Source of the DNA: Calycina herbarum
Taxonomy: Eukaryota > Ascomycota > Leotiomycetes > Helotiales > Pezizellaceae
DNA length: 64,000 nucleotides
Assembly: GCA_001414485.1 (NCBI GenBank)
Contig: LLEY01000020.1
Coordinates: 124,001-188,000 of the forward strand
Direction of reading: 5' to 3'
A program made the translations under genes and the position numbers. The notes beneath the pieces are model-generated. The model was not told the origin of the DNA. It made no database searches and saw only the letters and a program-made list of their open reading frames with translations. This document shows, one piece after another, positions 46,909 to 56,580 of this stretch; positions within the stretch are counted from its first letter, which is position 1, and every line of letters begins with the position of its first letter.

Positions 46909-49900
46909 TCGACCTTTTTATTTCGAGCAAAAGGCGCAGAGAAGAAAAAAGCTTCGATTCTGCCATCTTATACCAAAACTGTCTAGAGAAAACAACCATT
47001 TCCATGTACAAAGCACATCATCCGGAAAACGGGTCCTCAAATTTCGGTCTTCTTTCATCTTATTAGTCAGTCGACTTCGTACATATGGGCGGGGATATGT
47101 CACTTCAAACCTTGCGATGTTCTATGAGAGATGACCGTGGCCTCGTTCAGGAATTTTTCCATTTTCCACGCATATAACGATACAATTACGATACTTCACG
47201 AAAGAAAAAAACACTCTTGCCCAACACCCTTTGCTCCACACACCACCTGTGGCTGCTTTAGTTCGCAAACCCATTCCCTCGCTGCTTTCGACATTGATAC
47301 TCACTTGAGTAGCATCCTCGGCCATTTATTTGCAGGACTCAACAACGTCCTTCTTGGGTCGACTTGACCTTGTCACTGGTTTTACATTACGGCGGCACTT
47401 TTTTTTAACTGACAGAGATAACGATATATGGGCTTCCTTACTTTGGGAGAGCGAGGTGTTTTTTGACTTGATTTTTTTTTTGAATATTTCTTTTTTATTT
47501 TGACCCTGGTGAATCAAAAAGGGGCTGGCTTTGTATGGACATGACGGTATGGGATTGATGGGAATGAAGGAATGGATGGTTTGGATGATATGAACGGGTA
47601 TGGATGGGTGTCGGGATGACATTATGGAGAGTCAATGGATGGGCAGTGGTTACCTCTTTTTCAAGACTCACTTCACATTTGTTGAATATTGAGAAAGACT
47701 TTGCGCTCTCCAAGCGCCTTTTTTGCTTTTAAGACAAATAGGGTGCTGAAAATGAAGAAATTTATCACTACAAGATCTCTCCTTCCTTTTCCTTTTCCTG
47801 CTTAATGACGGGATATCATTTTCCCTTTCGCATTCGCATCGTCCGAACTTTTAATCTCATTCCCTCCTCCCACTCTTCATTATTTATCTCCTTAATACGG
47901 GCTAAGTGAGCTCGGTTCCTTCCTTGCTTTTATATTCGGATGTGCATGTTGTGCAAGACTTGTATCCACTTTGCCTGCTTTTGCCTTCTGCGGGTGTGTT
48001 TAGGCTAAATGTTCGGGTGGTTGGCCGTTTGCCGCAGATGAACTTTGAGTGGTGTGGTACAGGGGTCATTTTCGGTAATGCAAGTATGGTATGTAGGTAT
48101 GTAGGTGGATGGTTATATATGTATGGTGTGCCGAAGGAGGTTGGAGGGGTTTGGGGGGGTTGGATGGAGGGGTGATGAGGAAGGGGTTGGTGTGTTGGTT
48201 ATTGGAAGGAGCTCTTTTTGATTTGGTTTTATGAAGCTCGGGGTGGTCAGTTGAGAGGGTGGTGAGAGGTAGGGGCTTGGAGTGAATGGGATGGAATTCG
48301 GAATTGGGCCCGAGGGATAGCAAAGGAGCTGAAGTGCTGTGAAGAGTGCGGTTGGGCGTGGTGGGTTCCCTTTTTCCTGTGCCTGTTGTGGTTTGAGGAC
48401 TGGTATGTTGAAAGAAGGGGTTGGAGATGGTTTGTATTTTGAGAAAGGGGGTTTGAAATTTAGAATTTAGGAACTGGTTCGGTCTTCTCAGCTTCTTGTG
48501 TGCATGTGCCCGAGTACTTTGGATGGTTAACTCAAAAGCACTTAGGTTCTGTATAGCTATCTAAATCCGTAAAGCTAGAAGTGGGTATTTGATTTTGTAC
48601 AGAGTACTTCAAGCAGGAGTACATGGATAACTATGGAATACCCGTCCGATCGAGCAGTTATTTCTCTACAAGAATGTTTACTGGTCTAATTAGCCAAATA
48701 TGTGACAGCTATGCAGGAGTAGAGTAAAGAAGTAGTCTACTCGTGGTATCAACGCGAATACTAAGGTAAGGAGAGAGCGGAGAGTGTGGTCGCTCTCGCT
48801 CTATTTAACTACGCTAAGCGAGTTCTCGGAAGAATCTCGGGAAAGCACCGAATTTGACTGGGACTGTCACAAAATAGACCAAGTAATACTGCAATTTAAG
48901 ATAGCTCGTATAATGAAAAGGATAAAGAGAAAGAAGCGATTTTCACTCCGTTTTATTCACGACCCCTGCTAGCCTACGGCGACCTTTTCTGCCTTCAATA
49001 ATCGCGAAAGATATACAGTATACTCAAATTTGTACTTTGTCCTTCAAGAAAAATCAAGGCGGTCCAGAACGAGAGAAATGGACTAAGATGGGTTTTAAAA
49101 GAAGTCGGTTTTGGTGAATATCGCTGGATTCAACACCCATTTGAGCTATTTATGGGATTGGCCAATACCAACCCAATACTCAAGTAGACTACGCAATAAC
49201 TCGTATAGGGGAACACTATGCGAGAGCAGTCTTCGACGCTGCCAGCTGAAACACTGATTGGCAGCTAAGCGACGTGTGCCTATCGTAGGATGAAGACCTT
49301 ATTGTAGAGTTACATGAAAGCTCAAGCAATAGAATTAGTTTAGCAAGTTGGTTAGTATAAATTTATAACTACATCAACCTCACTGTAGTAAGATGCCGTG
49401 CCATCACTCAGCCGCCTCAGTGTATACCTGAACTATTTTTATAAAACCACTTTGTACTAGAATATCTACGCTAATCAAATTAAATGTCAAAAGTGCGTCA
49501 TGTGGAGGGAAGCTTAATTATCCCAAGTCTTTCCAGACAGTAGAGATTTAACTTAACTCTTCTAGGCTCCTTATATAATTTTATTATTCAAGTCTATATT
49601 AGACAATGACTAGTGCTCTTACGTCTAAAGGCGCACTAGCTCCAACTTAATACGACACTGCTAAAGGTGAATATTTTAAACTCACTTTCTATCATTATGA
49701 GAGACTGGTATTTGGATACTTGAGATGCTACAAGTGAAGCATGCACAAAGACTCAGGTTACAAATTAGGTGCTAAAGTCAAAGATTTGTGGAATACAGTG
49801 TATACGAGCGTCTTGATTCTCCCATTCATTGTTCAGTTAAGTGGTCTAACACGAGACCATGAAATTATAGTTGGAATGGATGGGAGCTGGCTTGTGGTAT

Positions 49901-51496
49901 GTCGAACCTAGCGGGCCTTGGGGTGGAGAGCGCGACAACCCGTTTAACAACGCGCCTAAGAAGAAAGTTACCTAAGCCGCAGCTCTTGATGTATGTAGAA
50001 GCAAATGAAATTTCATAGCTAACCTAGCCACCGCGATTCACCAACGATGGACCCACCACGCCCCGCTAGCAAGCACCAGCCACCCCACAAATCTTTAACA
50101 AATTCTTATACCCAAATAAGGAGACTTTTGCCACCAACAAATATCGCACAACATTTGTTGGATGGTCTAGCGGTCCTATCTACACAACTTCGCTGGTTTG
50201 GTATCTGATCCCTACGCCACGTCGGATGGTCTAGCGGTCCTACATACAACTTCGCTGGTTTGGTACCTAATCCCTACGCCAAATTCGAGTCGGAGCCAAA
50301 AAAATCAAAAACTCAGTTCGTCTGGTTTGATCAACCTCGGTCGCCTTCCTTGAAGGCGGAGGAAATTTTTGCCATTCCTTTATAAGGTTTTGACCTTCTG
50401 TACATGGGGTGCCCATTTGTTTTTGTTGATATCGCTTAAACAATGGGGCTACTGGTGGGCAACCTCAGAAGATGGAGCTCGAGGTAATGACGCAAGGTAT
50501 CAACACTGGGGCTGAACAATCTCCCAGCGTTTACCTCACGTTCTGCCGCCCTCAAGTCCAGTGGTACCATGGTTGCTGACGATCGTTGCATTTGCGATTT
50601 TGTAAGTCGATAGCTAAGCGAAATAGATATGTGCGAGACAAGCATCATCTGGAACTTTTCTGTCCTCCACTCCCCCTCAACAAAACAAAACCCAATTATC
50701 CGAGCACTATTCAAACTACAAAATAATCACCGGTTACTAGTAAAGGCTTTCTACCTACCAGGCACGAGTCTCTAGATATTCGATGCCTCAAACTTGCAGT
50801 TATATGAGAGTGCAGGAAAAGAGTGAGTGACAGCGTCGTCTCCAGACTCGATATGCTCACATTTCTACTCGGAATTTTCCGAATAGCGGATCGGCGCGCT
50901 GCATGGAATTTAAACTCGTCATGTTTTTCATTTCTTTTTCGATGAAGTGCATGATTGCCTACTTGGCGGTAGGTTCCGATCAAGTGAACATGTATTTTCA
51001 ATCTTAGCCTGTTACAACGATGTACGTTGGAGGTCGTGCTATTTATTATTGCTCAAGTCACACTTAAACAATATCTACAAACCAAAACATCAAGCTACAA
51101 AAAGTAATCAAACGAGAAGGTTTCTCCCAAGCCTCTTTATAGTAGAGAGCTATCATTTCAGTTTGTGTCAAACGATGGCTGGCTCTCTTACGTGAAGATC
51201 CCGCCATACCTATCTCTTGTTGGTATTGGTTTCTTCACCGCTGATCGTTGTGTAACCGAGAATCTGAGCTGAACTGAGTCAAGCATTTAGTATTATCATA
51301 TTTGCGGTTCTTTATGACAGAAGTTTTGAGATGCGGAGTTGAACGTTTGGATCTTAGAGCCCGAGTCCGTTATTTTGTTGGGGACTCGTTGGGATGTTGG
51401 GGAATGTTGTCTTGGTGGAAAACCTTTGTCTATCTTGTCTTATTGCGATGACTCGACAAGAACCCTCGAGACAATAGTTTTCAAGTACTACAAAAT
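46909..51496. other. Intergenic region with repeats
   Basis: 4.6 kb without a supported gene. 47.2-48.4 kb includes T-rich and G-rich low-complexity tracts (e.g. GGAGGTTGGAGGGG near 48.14 kb). 48.5-50.1 kb is AT-rich. A tRNA-like repeat with an internal duplication lies at 50159-50371 (separate entry). Confidence 0.5.
50159..50371 (+). repeat. tRNA-like repeat, copy A (possible SINE or Pol III RNA)
   Basis: The head is duplicated: two units with 64 bp period start at about 50160 and 50224, each containing TGGTCTAGCGGTCCTA and AACTTCGCTGGTTTGGTA. TGGTCTAGCGG fits a Pol III A box. About 95 bases on, GGTTTGATCAACC resembles a B box. A stem-loop at 50335-50362 (CGCCTTC/CTT/GAAGGCG plus CCTC/GAGG) is followed by TTTTT at 50366-50370, a Pol III terminator signal. 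A diverged copy lies at 57304-57432. This organisation fits a tRNA-derived SINE or a small Pol III transcript. Confidence 0.6.
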
Positions 51497-53793
51497 ATGG
51501 ATTCGACAAAAGAAGCGCCAAAGTTTTTAGGAAGAAAGCTTGTTATTACTTGTGATGGTATACCTCCCATCACTTTCAATTGGCTCGAATACTTATCCAC
51601 TTATTAGGAACATGGATGGTATACACATCTCCTACACATGTTCCCTTCAGTTCTCTCCAAGGAATTACTCCAGAATAGCGAACAGGGAGAGCACAAATCA
51701 TTATTCGGACCACCCAAAGCCCAAATACCCTCCAACGTCACCCGGATAGTCCGAGCTCCTACCCCAAAGGATCGATCTGGTCATGACCAGATCTCCTTTT
51801 ACCAGCGCGGAGTCGGTACGGGTGGCGATATTAAAAACAGTACCCTAGGTGCTGCGACAGGCTTCGGACTTTCTGAGCTCGTGAGAGAGGCTTACCGATT
51901 TTGGTAAATGACTGGATTCCACATACGCAGAAAGAATTGGAAACGGGAGGTGACCGAGATGAGATTATTTTGCTGGGCTTCAGCAGAGGTGCTTATACTG
52001 CAAGAGCCATTGAAAGTTTAGTGAGAGATATTGGGCTTCTTACGCACGTTGGTATGGAAGAACTTTGGGGAATCTTTGGAGAATGGATGAAGCAGAGTGG
52101 TGCGTATACGGTTTTTTCTTTCAATCTCGTTCTACTTACCGGTTTAAATCTCTTTATTCTAGTTATGATTCATCAATCTACCTGAGTTTTCGGAAGCTAA
52201 CTCGTCAATATTTCAGTGAAAGGAAGGTAGATGAATAGTTCAAGAATAAATTTGGAGAGAAAATTCTTTTCACGGACCCGAGATATAGGGAGACTTTGAT
52301 CAAGGTTCGATTGGGAATTTTTTAAGTGAATTTTCACTGACATATTGTAAGCTGATTTGACAAGATGGCCGGTAACGATACGTGCCATTGGTGTTTGGGA
52401 CACTGTTGGTACTTTATCCCCTTTCTGCACCCTTAGGGAGGATGTGAGCTAATGTGAACTAGGATCCCTCGGGATTCCACTATCCTTTAAACAACAAAAT
52501 GTCCAAGAGTAATCTTTTATTAAGATCTCTATTTTGTGATAGCTCTATTATCCTATATAGGTTATCGATCTTTAAGAATCGAACATACTTACTATACTAT
52601 CTACCTTAAGATGTCTATTTCGTAATAGCTTCATAATCCTAAGTAAGGGCTAAGTTTCTTTAATCTCCTATACAGTTTGTAGATCTTTAATAGTCGAACG
52701 TACTTACTAGACTATCTATGTTAGAAGATCTGTTTCGCAATAGCTTTATTATCCCAAGTATATATAGAACTTCTCGGATTTCCCACATAGTTCGCAAATC
52801 TCTAATATTCGAGCATACTTACTAGACTAACTATATCTGACATCTTCTTTCATAAGCCCTGAAGCCTCGTAAAAGCATCTAATTCTTCCTATTTCGCTAT
52901 TTATTTAAGAAATCTATAAAAACCAGCTGTTTTTATAATAATTCCCCTATAAATAAACCTTCCTCTGTGTCTATGAGTACAGTAACATTGTTTTAGTAGT
53001 TAAAATTATCTAAATAGTATTGCAGAACTGTAATATATGCTGAAAGTTCTGATTACTATATTTACTTTACAAAATTACACCATTTTCTTCCATTTTCGTA
53101 AACACAAAGGTTGCTCGCCAGGTTGTCCATGCCTTCCATGCTATCTCCGCGAACACCGTAACCCCTTCTATCCCACTCTTTGGGAATGGCCTGACTCGAC
53201 TAACAGCTTGAAAACACTCAAACAATTCTGGTTTCCTGGTACGCATTCGAACATCGGTGGTTCATATGCTGACGCTGGGATATCTAACATCACACTTGCT
53301 TGGATGATTGGCTAGTTTGAAGATACAGAAGACGGGATTATGGCCTTCGATGAGGGGTTCTTGGACCGGTTGCAGAATCATAATTTACAGTATTATGCAG
53401 AGGCAGGGAAGAAAATTAGACCTTGGGGATTCGGCGGATAAAAGTACTGTTGCGGGTGTGTTGGGGTTGAGACCTGTTGTGCGGACTCCTGGACGATACC
53501 GCGCAGTGGACGATCAGACAGGAATCCAGACTAGCATTCCGTTGAAAGGTACAAGAGAGACGATCCCTTCTTGTGTTGGGATTGGAATTGGTGATGATGG
53601 CCCGGAAACAGAGGAAGGGACACTTACAGGCGAGGTCCAACAACTGCTTGAGAAGGCAAGGAAGTTGGTTGGCTTGAATGCTTCTCCAAAGCACAATAGT
53701 AAGGCCTTGCAGAATTCTGAATTGGTTGTACCGGAACGAGTGAGGGGAGAGGTTGATCATGCAAGGAAGGGAGGCCAAGGATGGACAGGGTGA
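51497..53793 (+). pseudogene. Broken DUF2235 alpha/beta-hydrolase-like gene with AT-rich insertion
   Basis: DUF2235 proteins are alpha/beta-hydrolase-like and include Tle1-type phospholipases. The start (ATG 51497) reads MDSTKEAPKFLGRKLVITCDG, then, across a 50 bp intron, an 11-base exon (51608-51618) and a 55 bp intron, GTWM/NSEQGEHKS and PSNVTRIVRAP, ISFYQRGVGTGG. The nucleophile elbow LLGFSRGAYTAR is intact. Damage follows: a one-base frameshift near 51900 between EAYRF and VNDWIPH; an in-frame TAG at 52236-52238 in a block otherwise open (VDE-stop-FKNKFGEKI); IRAIGVWDTV/GSLGIPL up to a TAA; then about 600 bp of AT-rich repeats; a second frameshift near 53143 (VVHAFHAI versus REHRNPFYPTLW); a TAG at 53313-53315 in ITLAWMIG-stop-FEDTEDG; and another frameshift near 53440 before TPGRYRAVDDQTG. 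Both TAGs would be CAG before one C-to-T change. I infer a decayed gene. Confidence 0.85.
52519..52836. repeat. Three degenerate ~115 bp tandem units inside the DUF2235 relic
   Basis: Units at about 52519-52605 (shortened by ~30 bp), 52606-52720 and 52721-52836 share an order of blocks: TTAAGATSTCTATTTYG, AATAGCTTYATWATCC, then TCTTTAATAKTCGAAC, then ATACTTACTAGACTATCTA. The units differ by many transitions. They make up half of the AT-rich insert that splits the hydrolase reading frame. Confidence 0.75.
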
Positions 53794-54196
53794 TCTCTAG
53801 GAAGATGAAATTGGGGGTACCGAAATCAGGTTGCTAAAGAGGATCTTGGGAGTAAATAGGAACCTTTAAGTGTGTGTTGGAAAAGGGTGTGTTTCAATGT
53901 CAATATAGTTATTTTTAGGCAGTTAATAGTGTGCTTGATCTGTATAGTTTTACTTTCAGGAGTGACGTGTGTTATTTTACCTACAAGGAGACCTTCAGGT
54001 ACAATTTATAGGTTACCTAGGATGATATGCAACAAATTATAGAGATATCTTAAAACAAGGGAGGATCGGCTGATTTAGAGAGAAATAGCAGTGTTATAAA
54101 CACCTGATATGTTACACACTGTGAAGTCAAACATGTAATCATACAAAGAGTATAAGAAAATAGAACTACGAGACTTAAGATACTGAATACTTCCAA

Positions 54197-54215
54197 GGCT
54201 CGGTTATACCGAGCC
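54197..54215. repeat. Perfect hairpin GGCTCGGT/TAT/ACCGAGCC
   Basis: An 8 bp perfect inverted repeat with a 3-base loop, about 400 bp beyond the DUF2235 relic. Unusually GC-rich for this AT-rich DNA. Confidence 0.7.
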
Positions 54216-54965
54216 AGTTTGGGCTCCTTGTGTTATCGCTAATTTTATTTCATTCGGCTAGAATCTTTGGAGAATATCTTTCTATGAATATGTTTAGGTA
54301 GATAACTGAGAATAAGAGAGTTAGGCCTTCGTTCAACGTGTATCTAATAAACCATTTTTTAATTATGGTAATTATACTAAAGGCTCTAGGGAAGTAAAGT
54401 TACAAGACTAAGATTACTAACACTTTGTTTTATTTTCATTCTGAGAAAGAAATAAAATAAAAGTTTGTTCGAACCTGTCCTGCAATCCCTTTCTCTGCTT
54501 CTAAGGTCTCGTCGTGGAGCGGATGAGGTTAGTTGAACAGAGAAGCGACCTCGAGTCTTGAGGTTCGGCGTCGATATAAAAACAACCCATGTCTTAGTTC
54601 GAAGTTGAAGGATTGAGTTCAACGTCATTCCTCCCCCTCATATACGCGGGAAATTGCGAGTTGAAGAACTAGTGCTGTTGGTATGACTTGGTCATAAATC
54701 TGTTTGGTTGTATATACGTATTGTATTCTCTGTGACTATTCTAGGTACACGAAGTACGACTATTTATGCTTGTGCTAGCGTCCTAGTCACGTGGATGAAT
54801 ATGACTCATAAGTTCATTCACCCATATAACGACAAGTACTCTATAAATAATTGGTGGGATATTCTCTTGAGAGAATGTGACGCAATATACAAGGGGGTCA
54901 AACTGCTTGTTTACAGAGCTACAGGGTTGAAATGTGATTTGGTTTTCGTACTTGGTGTGGGTTTT

Positions 54966-54984
54966 CCCCTCGCAACCCGAGGGG
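54966..54984. repeat. Perfect hairpin CCCCTCG/CAACC/CGAGGGG
   Basis: A 7 bp perfect inverted repeat with a 5-base loop, preceded by TTTT. It is 60 bases before the short tandem array at 55044. Confidence 0.7.
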
Positions 54985-55043
54985 CTATGTGATACTACTG
55001 TTTATTTGTCGGTCACCTATAGTAGCGAACCGAAATTTTATTT

Positions 55044-55180
55044 TGCTATTCACAGGTTATCCGAAAATAGACTTCAAGTGCTATTCATACGTTACCCGGG
55101 AATAGATATATTGCGAATCGTGGGTTACCTGGGAATGGCACTTCAATTTGCTTACTATTTACAGGTCACCTGGGATTAGC
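55044..55180. repeat. Four-unit ~35 bp tandem repeat with GGTTACCYGGGAATAG core
   Basis: Units start at 55044, 55079, 55112 and 55149 (periods 35, 33, 37). Each has a TGCTATTC-like head and a core: AGGTTATCCGAAAATAG, CGTTACCCGGGAATAG, GGGTTACCTGGGAATGG, AGGTCACCTGGGATTAG. A further partial core, GGTCACCTATAGTAG, lies at 55011. The units are diverged, so the array is old. Confidence 0.7.
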
Positions 55181-55695
55181 TAAACAAGAAAACAACGATG
55201 TGCAACAAAACATGGGAAGTCTCTTTTCACTTGACTGAAGTGAGTTGGATTTATTCGGGGACTTAGTAAACTCGCCCTTCTCGCCTCGCTTGCTCTTTCA
55301 TATTCTGCTAACTTGTAACCCACCACTCTAATAATTATTGAATTTTACACCAATTACTAGGCTATGAATTTTCGTCAGGTAGTGCGCGCTAGATTAATAG
55401 GGTTGATCCACTTTTCACGTACCACTTCGAGGCACAAGATAATGAAGTGGTGTTTTACTATTCGATTTCTATTCACGGGAATTTTCCAATAACTCATTAT
55501 CCCTAAATCACCTGAGCATTTTAGAATAACCAGACACATATTTTTCATGAATAACTTGGAACTTCCTAGACTACTGAAGGTATTTAATTAGCCAACCTTT
55601 TCAACAAAGAAGTTATCTAATAAGCTTCTTCTGCATTGGAGAATCCCATCTCAAGTACAGGACAATTTACGTCTACAGAGTATACAACAGCAGAT

Positions 55696-56580
55696 ATGGG
55701 GCCATTCCGAGGAAGAAGTCGCAGCCGATCGCGACAAGATATATCTATTAAGCCCTCTAATTTAGACAACAGGGGACGTTCGTCTTCAAGGGGTCCTAGC
55801 AACCAAATACAGCAAAATGTTTCTATTATGCCCACTAGTTTGGACAATAGAGGACGTTCGTCTTCGAGGGTACTCAGCAACCAAGCACAACAAAACAACT
55901 CCAGAATGCCACCAAACTTGGATAATCGAGGACGCTCATCGTCAAGAGGTCCTCCTCTACCACAAGGAAACTTCTCTAGAATGCCTTCAAACTTGGATAA
56001 TGCCAACCCAGCAGCCTGGTCTCATTTCAACAACGGATCATCCTCTTCATCCCGCAATAACCAATACTCTCAAATGCCATCTCGCCTCGACCATAATTCA
56101 CGCTCATCATCCAAAAGTCGGATTCCTCAACAAAATCAATATTCCCAAATGCCATCCCGCCTCGACAACATTCAACCCCCATCCTCACGAAGCCAAAACT
56201 TAACAAGAAGCACCTTCAAAAGTGCTCACGATGTGGAAATGGCTTCTCTTCAAACGAAATTTAATACCCTTCCACTAGCCGAACGACAAAAGCAGGATGA
56301 ATGGGCGAGAAATCAACTCCACGAGAACGGTAGCTTATGTCCTGGTGGAGCTGCATACAAAAGAGACGATGACCGGAAGGGTTATATTTGTGCTTCTAGT
56401 GTCCATCTTGTTACTGATGTGTTGTTGCAGGAAGGCATGGGTCGATTTTATGTGGCTCTTGCGGGTGGTGATGATTACTGGGTTGGGCCTTTTGGTAGTT
56501 TACAAGAGGTTGAAATGTATGAGCAAAAACCCATGTATATGGGTGGTATGGGAGGTTATCGTCCTGGAAGACGCCGGTGA
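55696..56580 (+). CDS. Fungal protein with ~26-residue Ser/Arg/Asn repeats and a conserved C-terminal domain
   Basis: A 294-residue frame from the ATG at 55696 (MGPFRGRSRSRSRQ); the frame is open 20 codons upstream without an ATG, so a 5' exon is possible. Residues ~16-170 hold six imperfect repeats around MPSNLDNRGRSSSRGPSNQ, the first three nearly identical, the last two variants around NQYSQMPSRLDN. The RS-rich stretch is disordered in appearance and resembles RNA-binding or phosphorylated linkers, which is inference. The C-terminal ~100 residues are ordered: LAERQKQDEWARNQL, then CPGGAAYKRDDDRKGYICAS, VTDVLLQEGMGRFYVAL, WVGPFGSLQEVE. The CP-G-...-GY-C...H.VTD.LL.EG pattern matches a small domain I recall from other uncharacterised ascomycete proteins. 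It ends MYMGGMGGYRPGRRR. Function unknown. It lies in the repeat-rich 49-58 kb segment. Confidence 0.8.
   Translation: MGPFRGRSRSRSRQDISIKPSNLDNRGRSSSRGPSNQIQQNVSIMPTSLDNRGRSSSRVLSNQAQQNNSRMPPNLDNRGRSSSRGPPLPQGNFSRMPSNLDNANPAAWSHFNNGSSSSSRNNQYSQMPSRLDHNSRSSSKSRIPQQNQYSQMPSRLDNIQPPSSRSQNLTRSTFKSAHDVEMASLQTKFNTLPLAERQKQDEWARNQLHENGSLCPGGAAYKRDDDRKGYICASSVHLVTDVLLQEGMGRFYVALAGGDDYWVGPFGSLQEVEMYEQKPMYMGGMGGYRPGRRR

Larger units (their letters stand above)
53794..55695. other. Intergenic region with hairpins and a short tandem array
   Basis: 1.9 kb, AT-rich, no supported gene. It contains a perfect 8 bp hairpin at 54197-54215, a perfect 7 bp hairpin at 54966-54984 and a four-unit ~35 bp repeat at 55044-55180. 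The plus-strand ORF 54708-54992 has no family features. Confidence 0.5.

Noticed and set aside
51901..51927. 27 bp GT...AG segment as an intron explaining the DUF2235 frame change
   Set aside because: Too short to splice and a multiple of three, so it cannot change frame. A real one-base shift remains.
54708..54992. 94-codon plus-strand ORF
   Set aside because: No homologous features; it runs into the hairpin at 54966 and lies in AT-rich repeat DNA.
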